A stretch of DNA of 64,000 nt from Thalassospira sp. MCCC 1A01428 (GTDB lineage: Bacteria; Pseudomonadota; Alphaproteobacteria; Rhodospirillales; Thalassospiraceae). The stretch covers positions 87,777-151,776 of the forward strand of contig NZ_JFJZ01000012.1 in assembly GCF_002115825.1 (NCBI RefSeq), given 5' to 3'. The notes beneath the pieces were generated by a model that saw nothing but the letters and a program-made list of their open reading frames with translations, was not told where the DNA came from and ran no database searches. Shown here one piece after another: positions 46,274-54,770 of the stretch (its first letter is position 1; each line of letters begins with the position of its first letter). The position numbers and the translations under genes are program-made.

Positions 46274-46308
46274 ATCACGGCATTTTAGCCTCGATAAAAT
46301 GCCGTGAT
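46274..46308. terminator. Long perfect stem-loop after binding protein 2
   Basis: ATCACGGCATTTTA (46274-46287) and its exact complement (46295-46308) form a 14-bp stem with a seven-base loop, 22 bp after the stop. On the minus strand no T-run follows, so it may be a 3' stabiliser rather than a classic terminator. Confidence 0.6.
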
Positions 46309-46330
46309 TTGATTGTTTGTTTTGGAACGT

Positions 46331-47629
46331 TTAGTTTCGGTCCAAAATTTGCGAGGCTTCCTCAACAAGTCGCGCACCGGCTTCGGCGGGGCTTAAAACG
46401 TCAAAACCCACCTGTTCGTTAACCTGTTTGAACAGTACCTCAATTTCGCCCGCACCCAGCGGCGGTGCCGGAGGCAATGGCCCAACCAGATCATCGCCAA
46501 GCGAAGCGATATATTCGACCTGCATTTTGTCGCCATCCCCTAGCTCGGATTGCACGCTTTTACGGACAGCAGCCGACACCGGCACACCCCGTTCAACGCC
46601 CAAAACCTTGGTCGCGACCGGGTCATTAACAAAAAAGCTGATAAATTCGGCTGCTTCCTTGCCATGGTCTGAGCTGTTCGCAATCGAGAAAAATTGCGAC
46701 GGCTTCAGATATTGTCCGGGGCGGGATTTGCCCGCCTTGACCGGATAGCATGTCATTGCCAGCGGATCCTTATTGATCGCAATATATCCAACAATCTGAT
46801 TTGAATGAACAAAACAGGTTGCCGCGTGCCCGGTCGAAAGCGGATTGGTATCAATGGTGTCTTTTGACAGGGATTGAATATCGGCGGGAACACATGCCTG
46901 TCGTTTTCGCATATCCGCCCAGAACTCAAACCATTCGGTAACTTCCTTTTCACCGAAATCAAGTTTGCCGTCATCGGTATAAAGTTCTTTACCGTTCTGG
47001 CGCTGCCAGCACTCAAATGCCTTGTCCTGGCCGCCTTCATCGGTACAGCCATAAAAATTACGGCGTTGGGTTTTGCGGGTCAGTTTTTCGCATTGCTCGC
47101 CATAATCTTCCCAGGTCATTCCCGCATGGGGAATATCCAGGCCGGCTTCCTGCCACGCGGCTTTGTTAATAACAACGGTGGCCGAATTTTGCCCTAAATT
47201 GACACCATAAAGTTTATTATCAACCCGTCCGCCATCCAGGCCGATCTTGCTGAAATCCGTAACATCAAGTGCGCCCGATTCAATAAACGGGTCCATCGGG
47301 GCTAATACACCACGCCGGGCATATTCAAATATATAGCGGTAATCCATCTGAATAATATCTGGTGAATTGCCGCCGGATGTCTGGGTTGCCAGCCGGGGCC
47401 AGTAATTGCTCCAGCCCGTACTTTCGCCTTCAATTGCAATGTCGAGGTGCGAACTGGTGTATAGGTCAATCACTTTAAATGTGCGTTCAGCACGGCTTTG
47501 GGATCCCCACCATAATAAACGCAAGGCGGTTTTATCCTGGGCAAAGGCACGCCGCCCGCCCAGCATGGCAAGGGACGTAGCACACATCCCACCGGCAATA
47601 AATTGCCGTCGATTAATGGTTAAATTCAT
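46331..47629 (-). CDS. Maltose-type ABC substrate-binding protein 2, Tat signal
   Basis: This 432-residue paralogue of binding protein 1 is identical to it at well over half of positions by eye, for example RLATQTSGGN, QMDYRYIFEYARR and VERGVP. It has its own twin-arginine signal (NRRQFIAGG). It is transcribed alone: a stem-loop follows it, and an operator copy lies 61 bp upstream, the same distance as in front of its paralogue. No second permease set is present, so both proteins probably feed the same MalFGK-like importer with different or differently sized ligands. Confidence 0.92.
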   Translation of the reverse strand: MNLTINRRQFIAGGMCATSLAMLGGRRAFAQDKTALRLLWWGSQSRAERTFKVIDLYTSSHLDIAIEGESTGWSNYWPRLATQTSGGNSPDIIQMDYRYIFEYARRGVLAPMDPFIESGALDVTDFSKIGLDGGRVDNKLYGVNLGQNSATVVINKAAWQEAGLDIPHAGMTWEDYGEQCEKLTRKTQRRNFYGCTDEGGQDKAFECWQRQNGKELYTDDGKLDFGEKEVTEWFEFWADMRKRQACVPADIQSLSKDTIDTNPLSTGHAATCFVHSNQIVGYIAINKDPLAMTCYPVKAGKSRPGQYLKPSQFFSIANSSDHGKEAAEFISFFVNDPVATKVLGVERGVPVSAAVRKSVQSELGDGDKMQVEYIASLGDDLVGPLPPAPPLGAGEIEVLFKQVNEQVGFDVLSPAEAGARLVEEASQILDRN

Positions 47630-47689
47630 TGGTTATCCTCCCTGATTAGCCGTTTTTTGTTGTGAGGCCTGCGGTAGAACTTGAATTAA

Positions 47690-47705
47690 ATAACCAATTG
47701 GTTAC
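47690..47705. promoter_or_regulatory. Operator copy B (TetR-type near-palindrome)
   Basis: ATAACCAATTGGTTAC lies 61 bp before binding protein 2 and 149 bp before the TetR gene, in their shared 225-bp divergent region. The core TAACCAATTGGTTA is a perfect 14-bp palindrome. It would serve control of binding protein 2 and possibly autoregulation. Confidence 0.8.
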
Positions 47706-47854
47706 AATTAAAGGGAAGGGCCAAACGCCTGTCAAGAAGTTGTTTGAAATTCAGCCATGTGTTGTTGATTTTTTTTACAAGTGTGCTGTTTTCTGGGGCA
47801 ATCACAATCTGTGGCAGCTGTTTTTCTCAAAAATATTTATCAACCGGGGGATGA

Positions 47855-48523
47855 ATGACCGACTCGCAATCCAGGCCGAAACCAGCCAAAACCAAACCAA
47901 AAACAGGCCAGCGTGACCCTGAAAGAACCCGTGCCTTGATCCTTGAGGCTGCGACCAGTGAATTTGCCGAAAAAGGTATTGGCGGGGCGCGAGTCGATGC
48001 CATTGCCGCCCGCGCCGGTACCAACAAAAGAATGCTCTACCATTATTTCGGCGATAAGGATCAGCTCTATACAGCGGTTTTGGGCAACGCCTATGCCGGT
48101 ATTCGAAATGCCGAAAAAAAACTTAATCTTTCCGGGCGCACACCGGAGGACGGAATCCGCGAACTTGCTTTATTTACATGGCATTACTTCGTTGATCATC
48201 CCGAATTTCTAAGTCTTTTGGGCACCGAAAACCTGCACCGCGCCGAATACCTCAAACAGCTTTCCTACATTCCCGAAATGCATTCGCATTTTATAACCGA
48301 GCTGGCACAGGTTCTGAAACGAGGCGAAGCCGACGGCGTTTTTCATGCGGGCATAGATCCGCTGAATGTTTATCTGACAATGGCCTCGATGACCTGTTTT
48401 TACCTGAATAATCACTACACGCTTTCAACGATTTTTGGCCGCGACCTTATGTCAGACGACAATCTGGACGCGTGGATGCAGCAAATCGTCTCTGTCACCC
48501 TGGCATCTATTCGCGCGCGTTAA
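47855..48523 (+). CDS. TetR-family transcriptional regulator
   Basis: This 222-residue protein has the TetR DNA-binding domain at about residues 25-70 (ILEAATSEFAEKGIGGARVD, then YHYFGDKDQLYTAVL) and a C-terminal ligand domain of the TetR_C type. It is divergent from binding protein 2 and lies just before the enzyme operon. The 16-bp near-palindromes at three promoters around it are its likely targets. ATG 47855 follows GGGGG; an out-of-frame ATG at 47851 is ignored. Confidence 0.9.
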   Translation: MTDSQSRPKPAKTKPKTGQRDPERTRALILEAATSEFAEKGIGGARVDAIAARAGTNKRMLYHYFGDKDQLYTAVLGNAYAGIRNAEKKLNLSGRTPEDGIRELALFTWHYFVDHPEFLSLLGTENLHRAEYLKQLSYIPEMHSHFITELAQVLKRGEADGVFHAGIDPLNVYLTMASMTCFYLNNHYTLSTIFGRDLMSDDNLDAWMQQIVSVTLASIRAR

Positions 48524-48578
48524 AATTGTCGCGCTGTTGTTTTTTCTGTTGACAAGGGCGTCGTCGCTTGGCCTTCTT

Positions 48579-48594
48579 GTAACCAGTTAGTTAC
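48579..48594. promoter_or_regulatory. Operator copy C (TetR-type near-palindrome)
   Basis: GTAACCAGTTAGTTAC lies 64 bp before the first enzyme gene of the rightward operon. A TTGACA hexamer (48549-48554) stands 24 bp upstream as a possible -35 element, which would put the operator over the -10/start region, suiting repression. Confidence 0.75.
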
Positions 48595-48658
48595 GTCGCG
48601 ATGGTGATGGTGAAAATTGCTCATCTGCCAAAAACAAGCGACCGGACGGGAGGAAAAA

Positions 48659-49807
48659 ATGACACGTATCGGGATTATCCTGCACGGTGTAACCGGGCGC
48701 ATGGGCTATAACCAGCATCTGGTGCGCTCCATTCTCGCCATTCGCGATCAAGGGGGGATTGATCTGCCATCGGGTAAACGCCTTGTCGTCGATCCGATTA
48801 TTGTTGGTCGTAATGCCGACAAAATAGAATCTCTTGCCAAAAAACACGGTATCGAACGCTGGACTACCGATCTGGACGCCGCCCTTGCCAACCCCGAAGA
48901 CAGTATCTTTTTTGATGCCGGTACGACGCTGATGCGTGCGGAATTACTGTCAAAGGCGCTTGATGCAGGCAAGCATGTTTATTGTGAAAAACCGATATCC
49001 GATGATTTGCAAGTTGCCATAGATCTCGCAACCAAAGCTCGAAATTCCGGTCTGAAACATGGTGTAGTACAGGATAAATTGTTCCTGCCCGGTTTGCGGA
49101 AACTCGCTCTTTTGCGGGATTCCGGTTTTTTTGGGGAAATCCTCTCGGTCCGTGGTGAATTTGGTTATTGGGTTTTTGAAGGGGACTGGGGTGTTCCTGC
49201 CCAGCGACCGTCCTGGAATTATCGCAAGGAGGATGGTGGCGGCATCATTCTCGATATGCTGTGTCATTGGCGCTATGTCCTCGATAACCTGTTTGGCAAT
49301 GTCAAATCGCTGTCGTGCATCGGGGCAACCCATATTCCCAAACGTATTGACGAAAATGGTCAGCCTTACCCCTGCGACACCGATGACGCGGCCTATGCCA
49401 CGTTCGAACTCGAAGGCGGCGTCATCGCGCAAATCAATTCATCCTGGGCGGTGCGGGTGCGCCGGGATGATCTGGTAACGTTTCAGGTCGATGGCACCCA
49501 TGGTTCTGCCGTTGCCGGGCTTACCAAATGCTGGACCCAGCACCGGGTAAATACGCCCAAGCCGGTCTGGAACCCCGATCAGCCGCAAACGATTGATTTT
49601 TACAAAACCTGGGACGAAGTGCCCGATACCCAAAATTTTGATAACGGGTTCAAGGCCCAGTGGGAAATGTTCCTGCGTCATGTCGCCGAAGATACACCAT
49701 GGCCCTATGGCCTGGAAGCCGGGGCCAAGGGCGTGCAACTGGCTGAACTGGGCCTTAAATCCTGGGCCGAACGTCGCTGGCTTGATGTTCCCGATCTGGA
49801 GTTTTAA
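48659..49807 (+). CDS. Gfo/Idh/MocA-family oxidoreductase C
   Basis: This 382-residue enzyme has an N-terminal nucleotide motif HGVTGRMGYNQHL, the catalytic lysine in CEKPIS and DMLCHWRYVLDNLFG in the C-terminal domain. It is the first gene of the rightward enzyme operon and probably makes a keto-sugar from the imported compound. Start ATG 48659 after GGGAGG. The downstream DUF993 gene starts three bases after its stop. Confidence 0.9.
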   Translation: MTRIGIILHGVTGRMGYNQHLVRSILAIRDQGGIDLPSGKRLVVDPIIVGRNADKIESLAKKHGIERWTTDLDAALANPEDSIFFDAGTTLMRAELLSKALDAGKHVYCEKPISDDLQVAIDLATKARNSGLKHGVVQDKLFLPGLRKLALLRDSGFFGEILSVRGEFGYWVFEGDWGVPAQRPSWNYRKEDGGGIILDMLCHWRYVLDNLFGNVKSLSCIGATHIPKRIDENGQPYPCDTDDAAYATFELEGGVIAQINSSWAVRVRRDDLVTFQVDGTHGSAVAGLTKCWTQHRVNTPKPVWNPDQPQTIDFYKTWDEVPDTQNFDNGFKAQWEMFLRHVAEDTPWPYGLEAGAKGVQLAELGLKSWAERRWLDVPDLEF

Positions 49808-49810
49808 GCC

Positions 49811-50983
49811 ATGCTTGCACTTGATCTTCCCCGGGATGGTAAACTGGTTTCCTATCAACTGACGGGTGACCCGATAGCCGTTAAAAAACGCGAGGCCGCG
49901 GATTTTCCCCGCATTGCCTATGCGGCGGCTCACATCGTTGCCGATCCGATGGTGGCGCATGATCCATGGCTGGAACCTGCCATCGACTGGGACCGAACGC
50001 TGGCTTTTCGGCATCGTTTGTGGGATCTGGGCCTTGGCGTGGCGGAATCAATGGATACCGCCCAGCGCGGTATGGGCCTTGGCTGGAATGAAGCCCGCGA
50101 ACTGATTATCCGCTCGCTGGCCGAAGCCAAAAATCGCCCGGGCGCCCGTATTGCCTGTGGCGCCGGGACAGACCATTTGGCACTGGACCCCAGGGTGACA
50201 ATTGAAGATGTCATCGCCGCTTACGAACATCAAATTGAAGCCATCGAAGCCCATAACGGGCAGATCATTCTAATGGCCAGCCGCGCCCTTGCCGCGATCG
50301 CCAAAGGGCCGGAGGATTATGCCCGCGTTTATGGGCGTATTCTGTCGCAAGTCAAACAACCTGTCATTATTCACTGGCTTGGCGAAATGTTCGATCCTGC
50401 CTTGCAAGGATATTGGGGCGGTGACGACCATATGGCGGCAATGGAAAACTGTCTGGCGATCCTGGCAGACAATGCGGCGAAAATTGACGGCATCAAAATT
50501 TCCCTTCTTTCAAAAGAAAAGGAAATCGTCATGCGCCGTAAACTGCCCGCCGGGGTGCGTATGTATACGGGCGATGATTTTAATTATGCCGAACTGATTG
50601 CCGGTGACGAACAGGGCCATTCCGATGCGTTGCTGGGCATTTTTGATGCAATTGCGCCAGCGGCTTCCATGGCACTTGCCGCTTTAGGTCGCGGCGATAA
50701 CGACCAGTTCTTTGATGTGTTAAATCCGACTGTGCCGTTATCACGCCATATCTTTCGTGCGCCCACACGGTTTTATAAAACCGGCGTTGTTTTTCTGGCC
50801 TATCTCAATGGGTTGCAAAATCATTTCACCATGATCGGTGGTCAGCAATCCACGCGCTCTATCCTGCATTTGGCCGAACTTTTCCGTCTTGCCGATCAGG
50901 CCCGCGTTTTGGCCGATCCGGAAATGGCTGTTGCCCGAATGAAACCGGTTTTGGCCCTGCACGGCATTGAATGCGGGCGTTAG
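49811..50983 (+). CDS. DUF993 protein, dihydrodipicolinate-synthase-like aldolase
   Basis: This 390-residue TIM-barrel protein of the DUF993 family is related to DHDPS/N-acetylneuraminate lyase. A lysine in the right context for Schiff-base chemistry is Lys229 (DGIKISLL, compare GIKE in DHDPS). The YN-P strand of DHDPS is replaced by IIHWLGEMFDP. Members of the wider family cleave 2-keto-3-deoxy sugars, so a retro-aldol or dehydratase role at the end of a sugar pathway is likely. I know of no firm function for DUF993. Confidence 0.82.
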   Translation: MLALDLPRDGKLVSYQLTGDPIAVKKREAADFPRIAYAAAHIVADPMVAHDPWLEPAIDWDRTLAFRHRLWDLGLGVAESMDTAQRGMGLGWNEARELIIRSLAEAKNRPGARIACGAGTDHLALDPRVTIEDVIAAYEHQIEAIEAHNGQIILMASRALAAIAKGPEDYARVYGRILSQVKQPVIIHWLGEMFDPALQGYWGGDDHMAAMENCLAILADNAAKIDGIKISLLSKEKEIVMRRKLPAGVRMYTGDDFNYAELIAGDEQGHSDALLGIFDAIAPAASMALAALGRGDNDQFFDVLNPTVPLSRHIFRAPTRFYKTGVVFLAYLNGLQNHFTMIGGQQSTRSILHLAELFRLADQARVLADPEMAVARMKPVLALHGIECGR

Positions 50984-50992
50984 GGGGTAATC

Positions 50993-52420
50993 ATGGCCGA
51001 CTATCCAGACATTCGCGTCATTAACATTGCCGCATTTGAACGCACAACACCGTTCCGCTTTCCTTTCCGGTTTGGTGTGGCAAAGGTAACGCAGGCGCCG
51101 CAACTTTTTGTTCGTGTCGTCATCGAAGACGGGCAGGGGCGATCCGCCACGGGGCAGTCGGCCGAAATGATGATGCCCAAATGGTTTGATAAATCCGCCG
51201 ATCTGACCACGGATGATAACATCAACCAGCTGCGCCGGTCTGTCATGCTGGCGATGGAGGCCGTTCAAACTGCGGGGCAGTCAACGCCTTTTGGTTTGCA
51301 TGCACGGATTCTGGCCGATCATGGCAAGGCCTGCCGTCAGCATAACCTGCCGGGGCTGGTTGCATCCTATGGTCTGGCACTGGTTGACCGCGCCATTATT
51401 GACGGGTTCTGTCGGTTGCACGGTTTAACCATTGCCCGTGCTGTGCAAACGAATGCCCTTGCCATCACCAGCGAGACAACGCCGGATCTATCCGGTTTTG
51501 ATCTTTCCGGCTTTTTGGCAAAACGGGTGCTTCGCCCGTCAATTGCCATTCGCCATACCGTCGGTTTGGGCGATGTTCTCTGGAACCGCGACCTTGGCAA
51601 GGCAGACCAACTTAACGATGGCCTGCCACAAACGCTGGAAGATGTTATTGCCACCTACGGTCATCGTTTTTTCAAACTAAAGGCATCGGGTCATATTGAT
51701 CAGGACATTTCCCGCCTGCTTGCCATTGCCAATGTGCTGGACCAAAAGGTCGGGCAGTATCAATTAACCATTGATGGCAATGAACAGTTTGAAAATGCCG
51801 ACCATGTTGCCAACCTGATTGGCCGGATCGAGGGTGAAGGCGGGCTTAAAAATCTGTGGCAATCCACGCTGTTTTTGGAACAACCCGTTGCCCGTGCTGC
51901 CGCATTGTCACAGCCCCTGGGGGATTTAGGCACAAAAATTCCGTTCGAGATTGACGAAAGCGATGATGCAATCGGGGCTTTTCTTGCCGCAAGGGATTTG
52001 GGATATCGTGGCATTTCGTCAAAATCCTGCAAGGGGTTTTATCGTGCCATGCTAAATTGTGCCCGTGTTGCCAGCTGGAACAATACAGCCGGTTCGGACC
52101 AATACTTCATGTCCGCCGAAGATCTGACAACCCAGGGCGGCCTTGCCCTGCAACAGGACCTTGTTCTGGCAAATCTGATCGGGGCGCGCCATATCGAACG
52201 CAACGGCCATCATTATGTCGCCGGGATGGCTGGCGCATCACCCGCCGAGCAGGCGGAATATTTAAACCTTCATCCCGATCTTTATCACGCCACAGCCAAC
52301 GGCCAGGCACGGCTGTCGATCCAGAACGGGCAGGTTTCCCTAGCCAGCAGCAACGATGCCATTGGTCTGGGCTGCGCCGTTACGCCGGACTGGAAAGCAA
52401 TGGCACCGCTGACGTTTTGA
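50993..52420 (+). CDS. Enolase-superfamily (mandelate racemase/MLE-like) enzyme
   Basis: This 475-residue protein carries the superfamily active-site order: Lys228-x-Lys230 (FFKLKASG), metal ligand Asp261 with Asn263 (LTIDGNEQ), Glu296 (LFLEQPV), Asp321/Glu322 (FEIDESDD) and Lys344 (GISSKSCKG). These suit proton abstraction next to a carboxylate, as in sugar-acid dehydratases, epimerases or racemases. It is longer than the usual 370-400 residues. The substrate should be a sugar acid or lactone made by the upstream dehydrogenase. It begins nine bases after the DUF993 gene. Confidence 0.8.
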   Translation: MADYPDIRVINIAAFERTTPFRFPFRFGVAKVTQAPQLFVRVVIEDGQGRSATGQSAEMMMPKWFDKSADLTTDDNINQLRRSVMLAMEAVQTAGQSTPFGLHARILADHGKACRQHNLPGLVASYGLALVDRAIIDGFCRLHGLTIARAVQTNALAITSETTPDLSGFDLSGFLAKRVLRPSIAIRHTVGLGDVLWNRDLGKADQLNDGLPQTLEDVIATYGHRFFKLKASGHIDQDISRLLAIANVLDQKVGQYQLTIDGNEQFENADHVANLIGRIEGEGGLKNLWQSTLFLEQPVARAAALSQPLGDLGTKIPFEIDESDDAIGAFLAARDLGYRGISSKSCKGFYRAMLNCARVASWNNTAGSDQYFMSAEDLTTQGGLALQQDLVLANLIGARHIERNGHHYVAGMAGASPAEQAEYLNLHPDLYHATANGQARLSIQNGQVSLASSNDAIGLGCAVTPDWKAMAPLTF

Positions 52421-52441
52421 CACATTAAAAACCAACAAAAA

Positions 52442-52460
52442 TGCCCGGCCAAACCGGGCA
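52442..52460 (+). repeat. Intercistronic hairpin before the isomerase gene
   Basis: TGCCCGG (52442-52448) and CCGGGCA (52454-52460) form a stem with loop CCAAA just before the AAGGGAGG ribosome site (about 52463-52470) of the next gene. It could modulate expression of the downstream pair. Confidence 0.5.
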
Positions 52461-52476
52461 ATAAGGGAGGATAACA

Positions 52477-53319
52477 ATGTCTGCCGATGGGTTATCGATT
52501 AATCTTGCAACCGTGCGCGAACAATGGGGTTTTGCCGAGGCCGTCGATGGCTGTTTACGCCACGGCATCACCGCCATTGCCCCGTGGCGCGAACAAATCG
52601 CCAAAATTGGCCTCGCTGAAGCCTCTCGCATTGTGCATCAAAACAACCTGCATTTAACCGGTTTGTGCCGGGGCGGTTTTTTCCCCGCCGCCACACCCGA
52701 TAAACGCGCCGCCGCAATAGATGATAACCGCCATGCCGTGGATGAAGCCGCCGAACTGGGGGCAGATTGTCTGGTTTTGGTGGTTGGCGGTCTTCCTGAA
52801 AATTCCCGTGATATTGTTGCTGCCCGGCAAATGGTGGTTGATGGCCTTGATGCCCTGTTGCCTCACGCCCGTGCCTGCAATGTCCCTCTGGCAATAGAGC
52901 CCTTGCACCCGATGTATGCCGGCGATCGTGCCTGTGTAAACACGCTGGGTCAGGCCCTTGATATGTGTGAAATATTGGGCCCGGGAATTGGCGTTGCCAT
53001 AGATGTGTATCACGTCTGGTGGGATCCAAACCTGGCCGCCCAAATCGCGCGTGCCGGAAAGATGAATGCCATTCTCGCCTATCATATTTGCGACTGGCTG
53101 GTGCCCACCCGCGATATGCTGACCGACCGGGGCATGATGGGCGACGGCGTCATCGACCTTCCCGCCATTCGCCGCATGGTCGAGGCCGCTGGGGTAAAAC
53201 CAAAACAGGAAGTCGAAATCTTTTCCGCACAAAACTGGTGGTTAAAACCCGGTGACGAGGTTTTGAAAACCTGCATTGAACGTTACGAAAACAACTGTCA
53301 GGCCGATAGCCCCGTCTAG
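52477..53319 (+). CDS. Xylose-isomerase-like sugar (phosphate) isomerase/epimerase
   Basis: This 280-residue TIM barrel has the likely metal ligands Glu141 (LAIEPLHP), Asp176 and His179 (AIDVYHVWW), His203 (YHICDW) and Glu247 (EVEIFS). Relatives include hydroxypyruvate isomerase, inosose dehydratase IolE and the 3-keto-glycoside eliminases found next to Gfo/Idh/MocA enzymes. An isomerase, dehydratase or elimination step on a keto-sugar is likely. ATG 52477 after AAGGGAGG. Confidence 0.85.
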   Translation: MSADGLSINLATVREQWGFAEAVDGCLRHGITAIAPWREQIAKIGLAEASRIVHQNNLHLTGLCRGGFFPAATPDKRAAAIDDNRHAVDEAAELGADCLVLVVGGLPENSRDIVAARQMVVDGLDALLPHARACNVPLAIEPLHPMYAGDRACVNTLGQALDMCEILGPGIGVAIDVYHVWWDPNLAAQIARAGKMNAILAYHICDWLVPTRDMLTDRGMMGDGVIDLPAIRRMVEAAGVKPKQEVEIFSAQNWWLKPGDEVLKTCIERYENNCQADSPV

Positions 53320-53469
53320 TTCATATGTGAAAATAAACAAAATCCATGCCGCTGCCTGGCGCGCATGAAAAAACGGAATTTCCGGCCCGCACCCTGACCG
53401 CACCTTTTGGTAACGGGGTGTATTTACGTCGCCCCCAAAAGCGGCGACCTGTCAGAGAGGATCAACGTC

Positions 53470-54750
53470 ATGGCCCAAACCGAAACAACATCCGAAACAG
53501 AAAGAAGAAGTTACGTTTTAATTGGCACGGGCAACCGGGGCGCAACCATGTGGGGGCGCGATTTGCTGGCCGGTTGGTCCGAGCATGTTGATCTGGTTGC
53601 GATCATAGATAAAAATGAACTGCGTGCCCGGCGGGCCCGCTATATGATCAAAAGCAACGCGCCAATATTTTCCAGCGTCGAAGAGATGCAAAAAGCTGGC
53701 ATTGCCCCGCAAATGGCAATGGTCTGCACACCGGACGATACCCACGACGAAATCGTTGTGCAAATGCTTCAGGCCGGTGCCGATATCATTACCGAAAAGC
53801 CGATGACAACAACGGTCGAAAAAATTCGCCGAATGCTCGAGGCCGAAGCACGCAGCGGCAAACGTATTGATGTGTCTTTTAACTATCGTTATTCGCCAAC
53901 AGCCGCCCGTATCAAGGAATTGCTGATGCAAGGTGCCATTGGCAAGGTGACATCGGTTGATTTTCACTGGTATCTTGATACCGCGCACGGGGCCGATTAT
54001 TTCCGCCGCTGGCATGCTTACATTCGCCATTCCGGCAGCCTGTTTGTCCATAAGGCGACACATCACTTTGACCTGCTAAACTGGTACCTCGACAGTACCC
54101 CGCAAACGGTTTCGGCCTTTGGCAAATTGTTGAATTATGGCAAAAACGGCCCGTTTCGCGGCGACCGCTGCCAAACCTGCCCCCATACGGCGGATTGCAA
54201 TTATTTCTTCGATATTTCCAGCGATCCGTTTCTGGATGCCCTTTATGAAGACCCGGCAAAAGAAGACGGTTATTTCCGTGATCGCTGTGTGTTTCGCGAA
54301 GATATCGATATCCCCGATACAATGGTCGCCAATATCGGATATGCTAATGATGTGCAGGTGTCCTATTCGCTAAATACTTTCCAGCCCATCGAAGGGCACC
54401 ATATTGCTTTTAACGGCACCAGGGGCCGGATTGAATTGCGCCAACACGAAGATCAGCCATGGGATATGCCCGATCAGGACGAAATCCTGTTAATTCGCAA
54501 TTTCCCTAATGATGATGAAGAAAAACTGGAACGCATTATTGTCCCCCATGCTGAAGGTGGCCATTACGGCGGTGATAACCGGATGCGCGATATGATTTTC
54601 AAGCCCGGCCAAACCGACACATTGCACCAGCGCGCCGGGGCCAGGGCAGGGGCCTATTCGGTATTATGCGGTATTGCTGCGCTCAAAAGTGCACAAACCG
54701 GTGAAGTCGTAAAAATTGACGACCTCATGCCCGATATCGCCACGTCATAA
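53470..54750 (+). CDS. Gfo/Idh/MocA-family oxidoreductase D
   Basis: This 426-residue member has GTGNRGATMWG as nucleotide motif and EKPMTTTVE with the catalytic lysine. An extra cysteine-bearing loop (CQTCPHTADCNYF) is typical of the larger members of the family. It is the last gene of the TetR-linked operon. I use the ATG at 53470 after GAGAGG; the frame is open 21 codons further but includes no better site. Confidence 0.88.
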   Translation: MAQTETTSETERRSYVLIGTGNRGATMWGRDLLAGWSEHVDLVAIIDKNELRARRARYMIKSNAPIFSSVEEMQKAGIAPQMAMVCTPDDTHDEIVVQMLQAGADIITEKPMTTTVEKIRRMLEAEARSGKRIDVSFNYRYSPTAARIKELLMQGAIGKVTSVDFHWYLDTAHGADYFRRWHAYIRHSGSLFVHKATHHFDLLNWYLDSTPQTVSAFGKLLNYGKNGPFRGDRCQTCPHTADCNYFFDISSDPFLDALYEDPAKEDGYFRDRCVFREDIDIPDTMVANIGYANDVQVSYSLNTFQPIEGHHIAFNGTRGRIELRQHEDQPWDMPDQDEILLIRNFPNDDEEKLERIIVPHAEGGHYGGDNRMRDMIFKPGQTDTLHQRAGARAGAYSVLCGIAALKSAQTGEVVKIDDLMPDIATS

Positions 54751-54770
54751 AACATCCAAACAGGGGCATA

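Larger units (their letters stand above)
46013..46330. other. 318-bp intergenic region between the two binding-protein genes
   Basis: It holds the promoter side of binding protein 1 with one operator copy (46073-46088) and the hairpin that follows binding protein 2 (46274-46308). I see no open reading frame with a ribosome site. The middle part (46090-46270) shows no clear signal. Confidence 0.7.
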
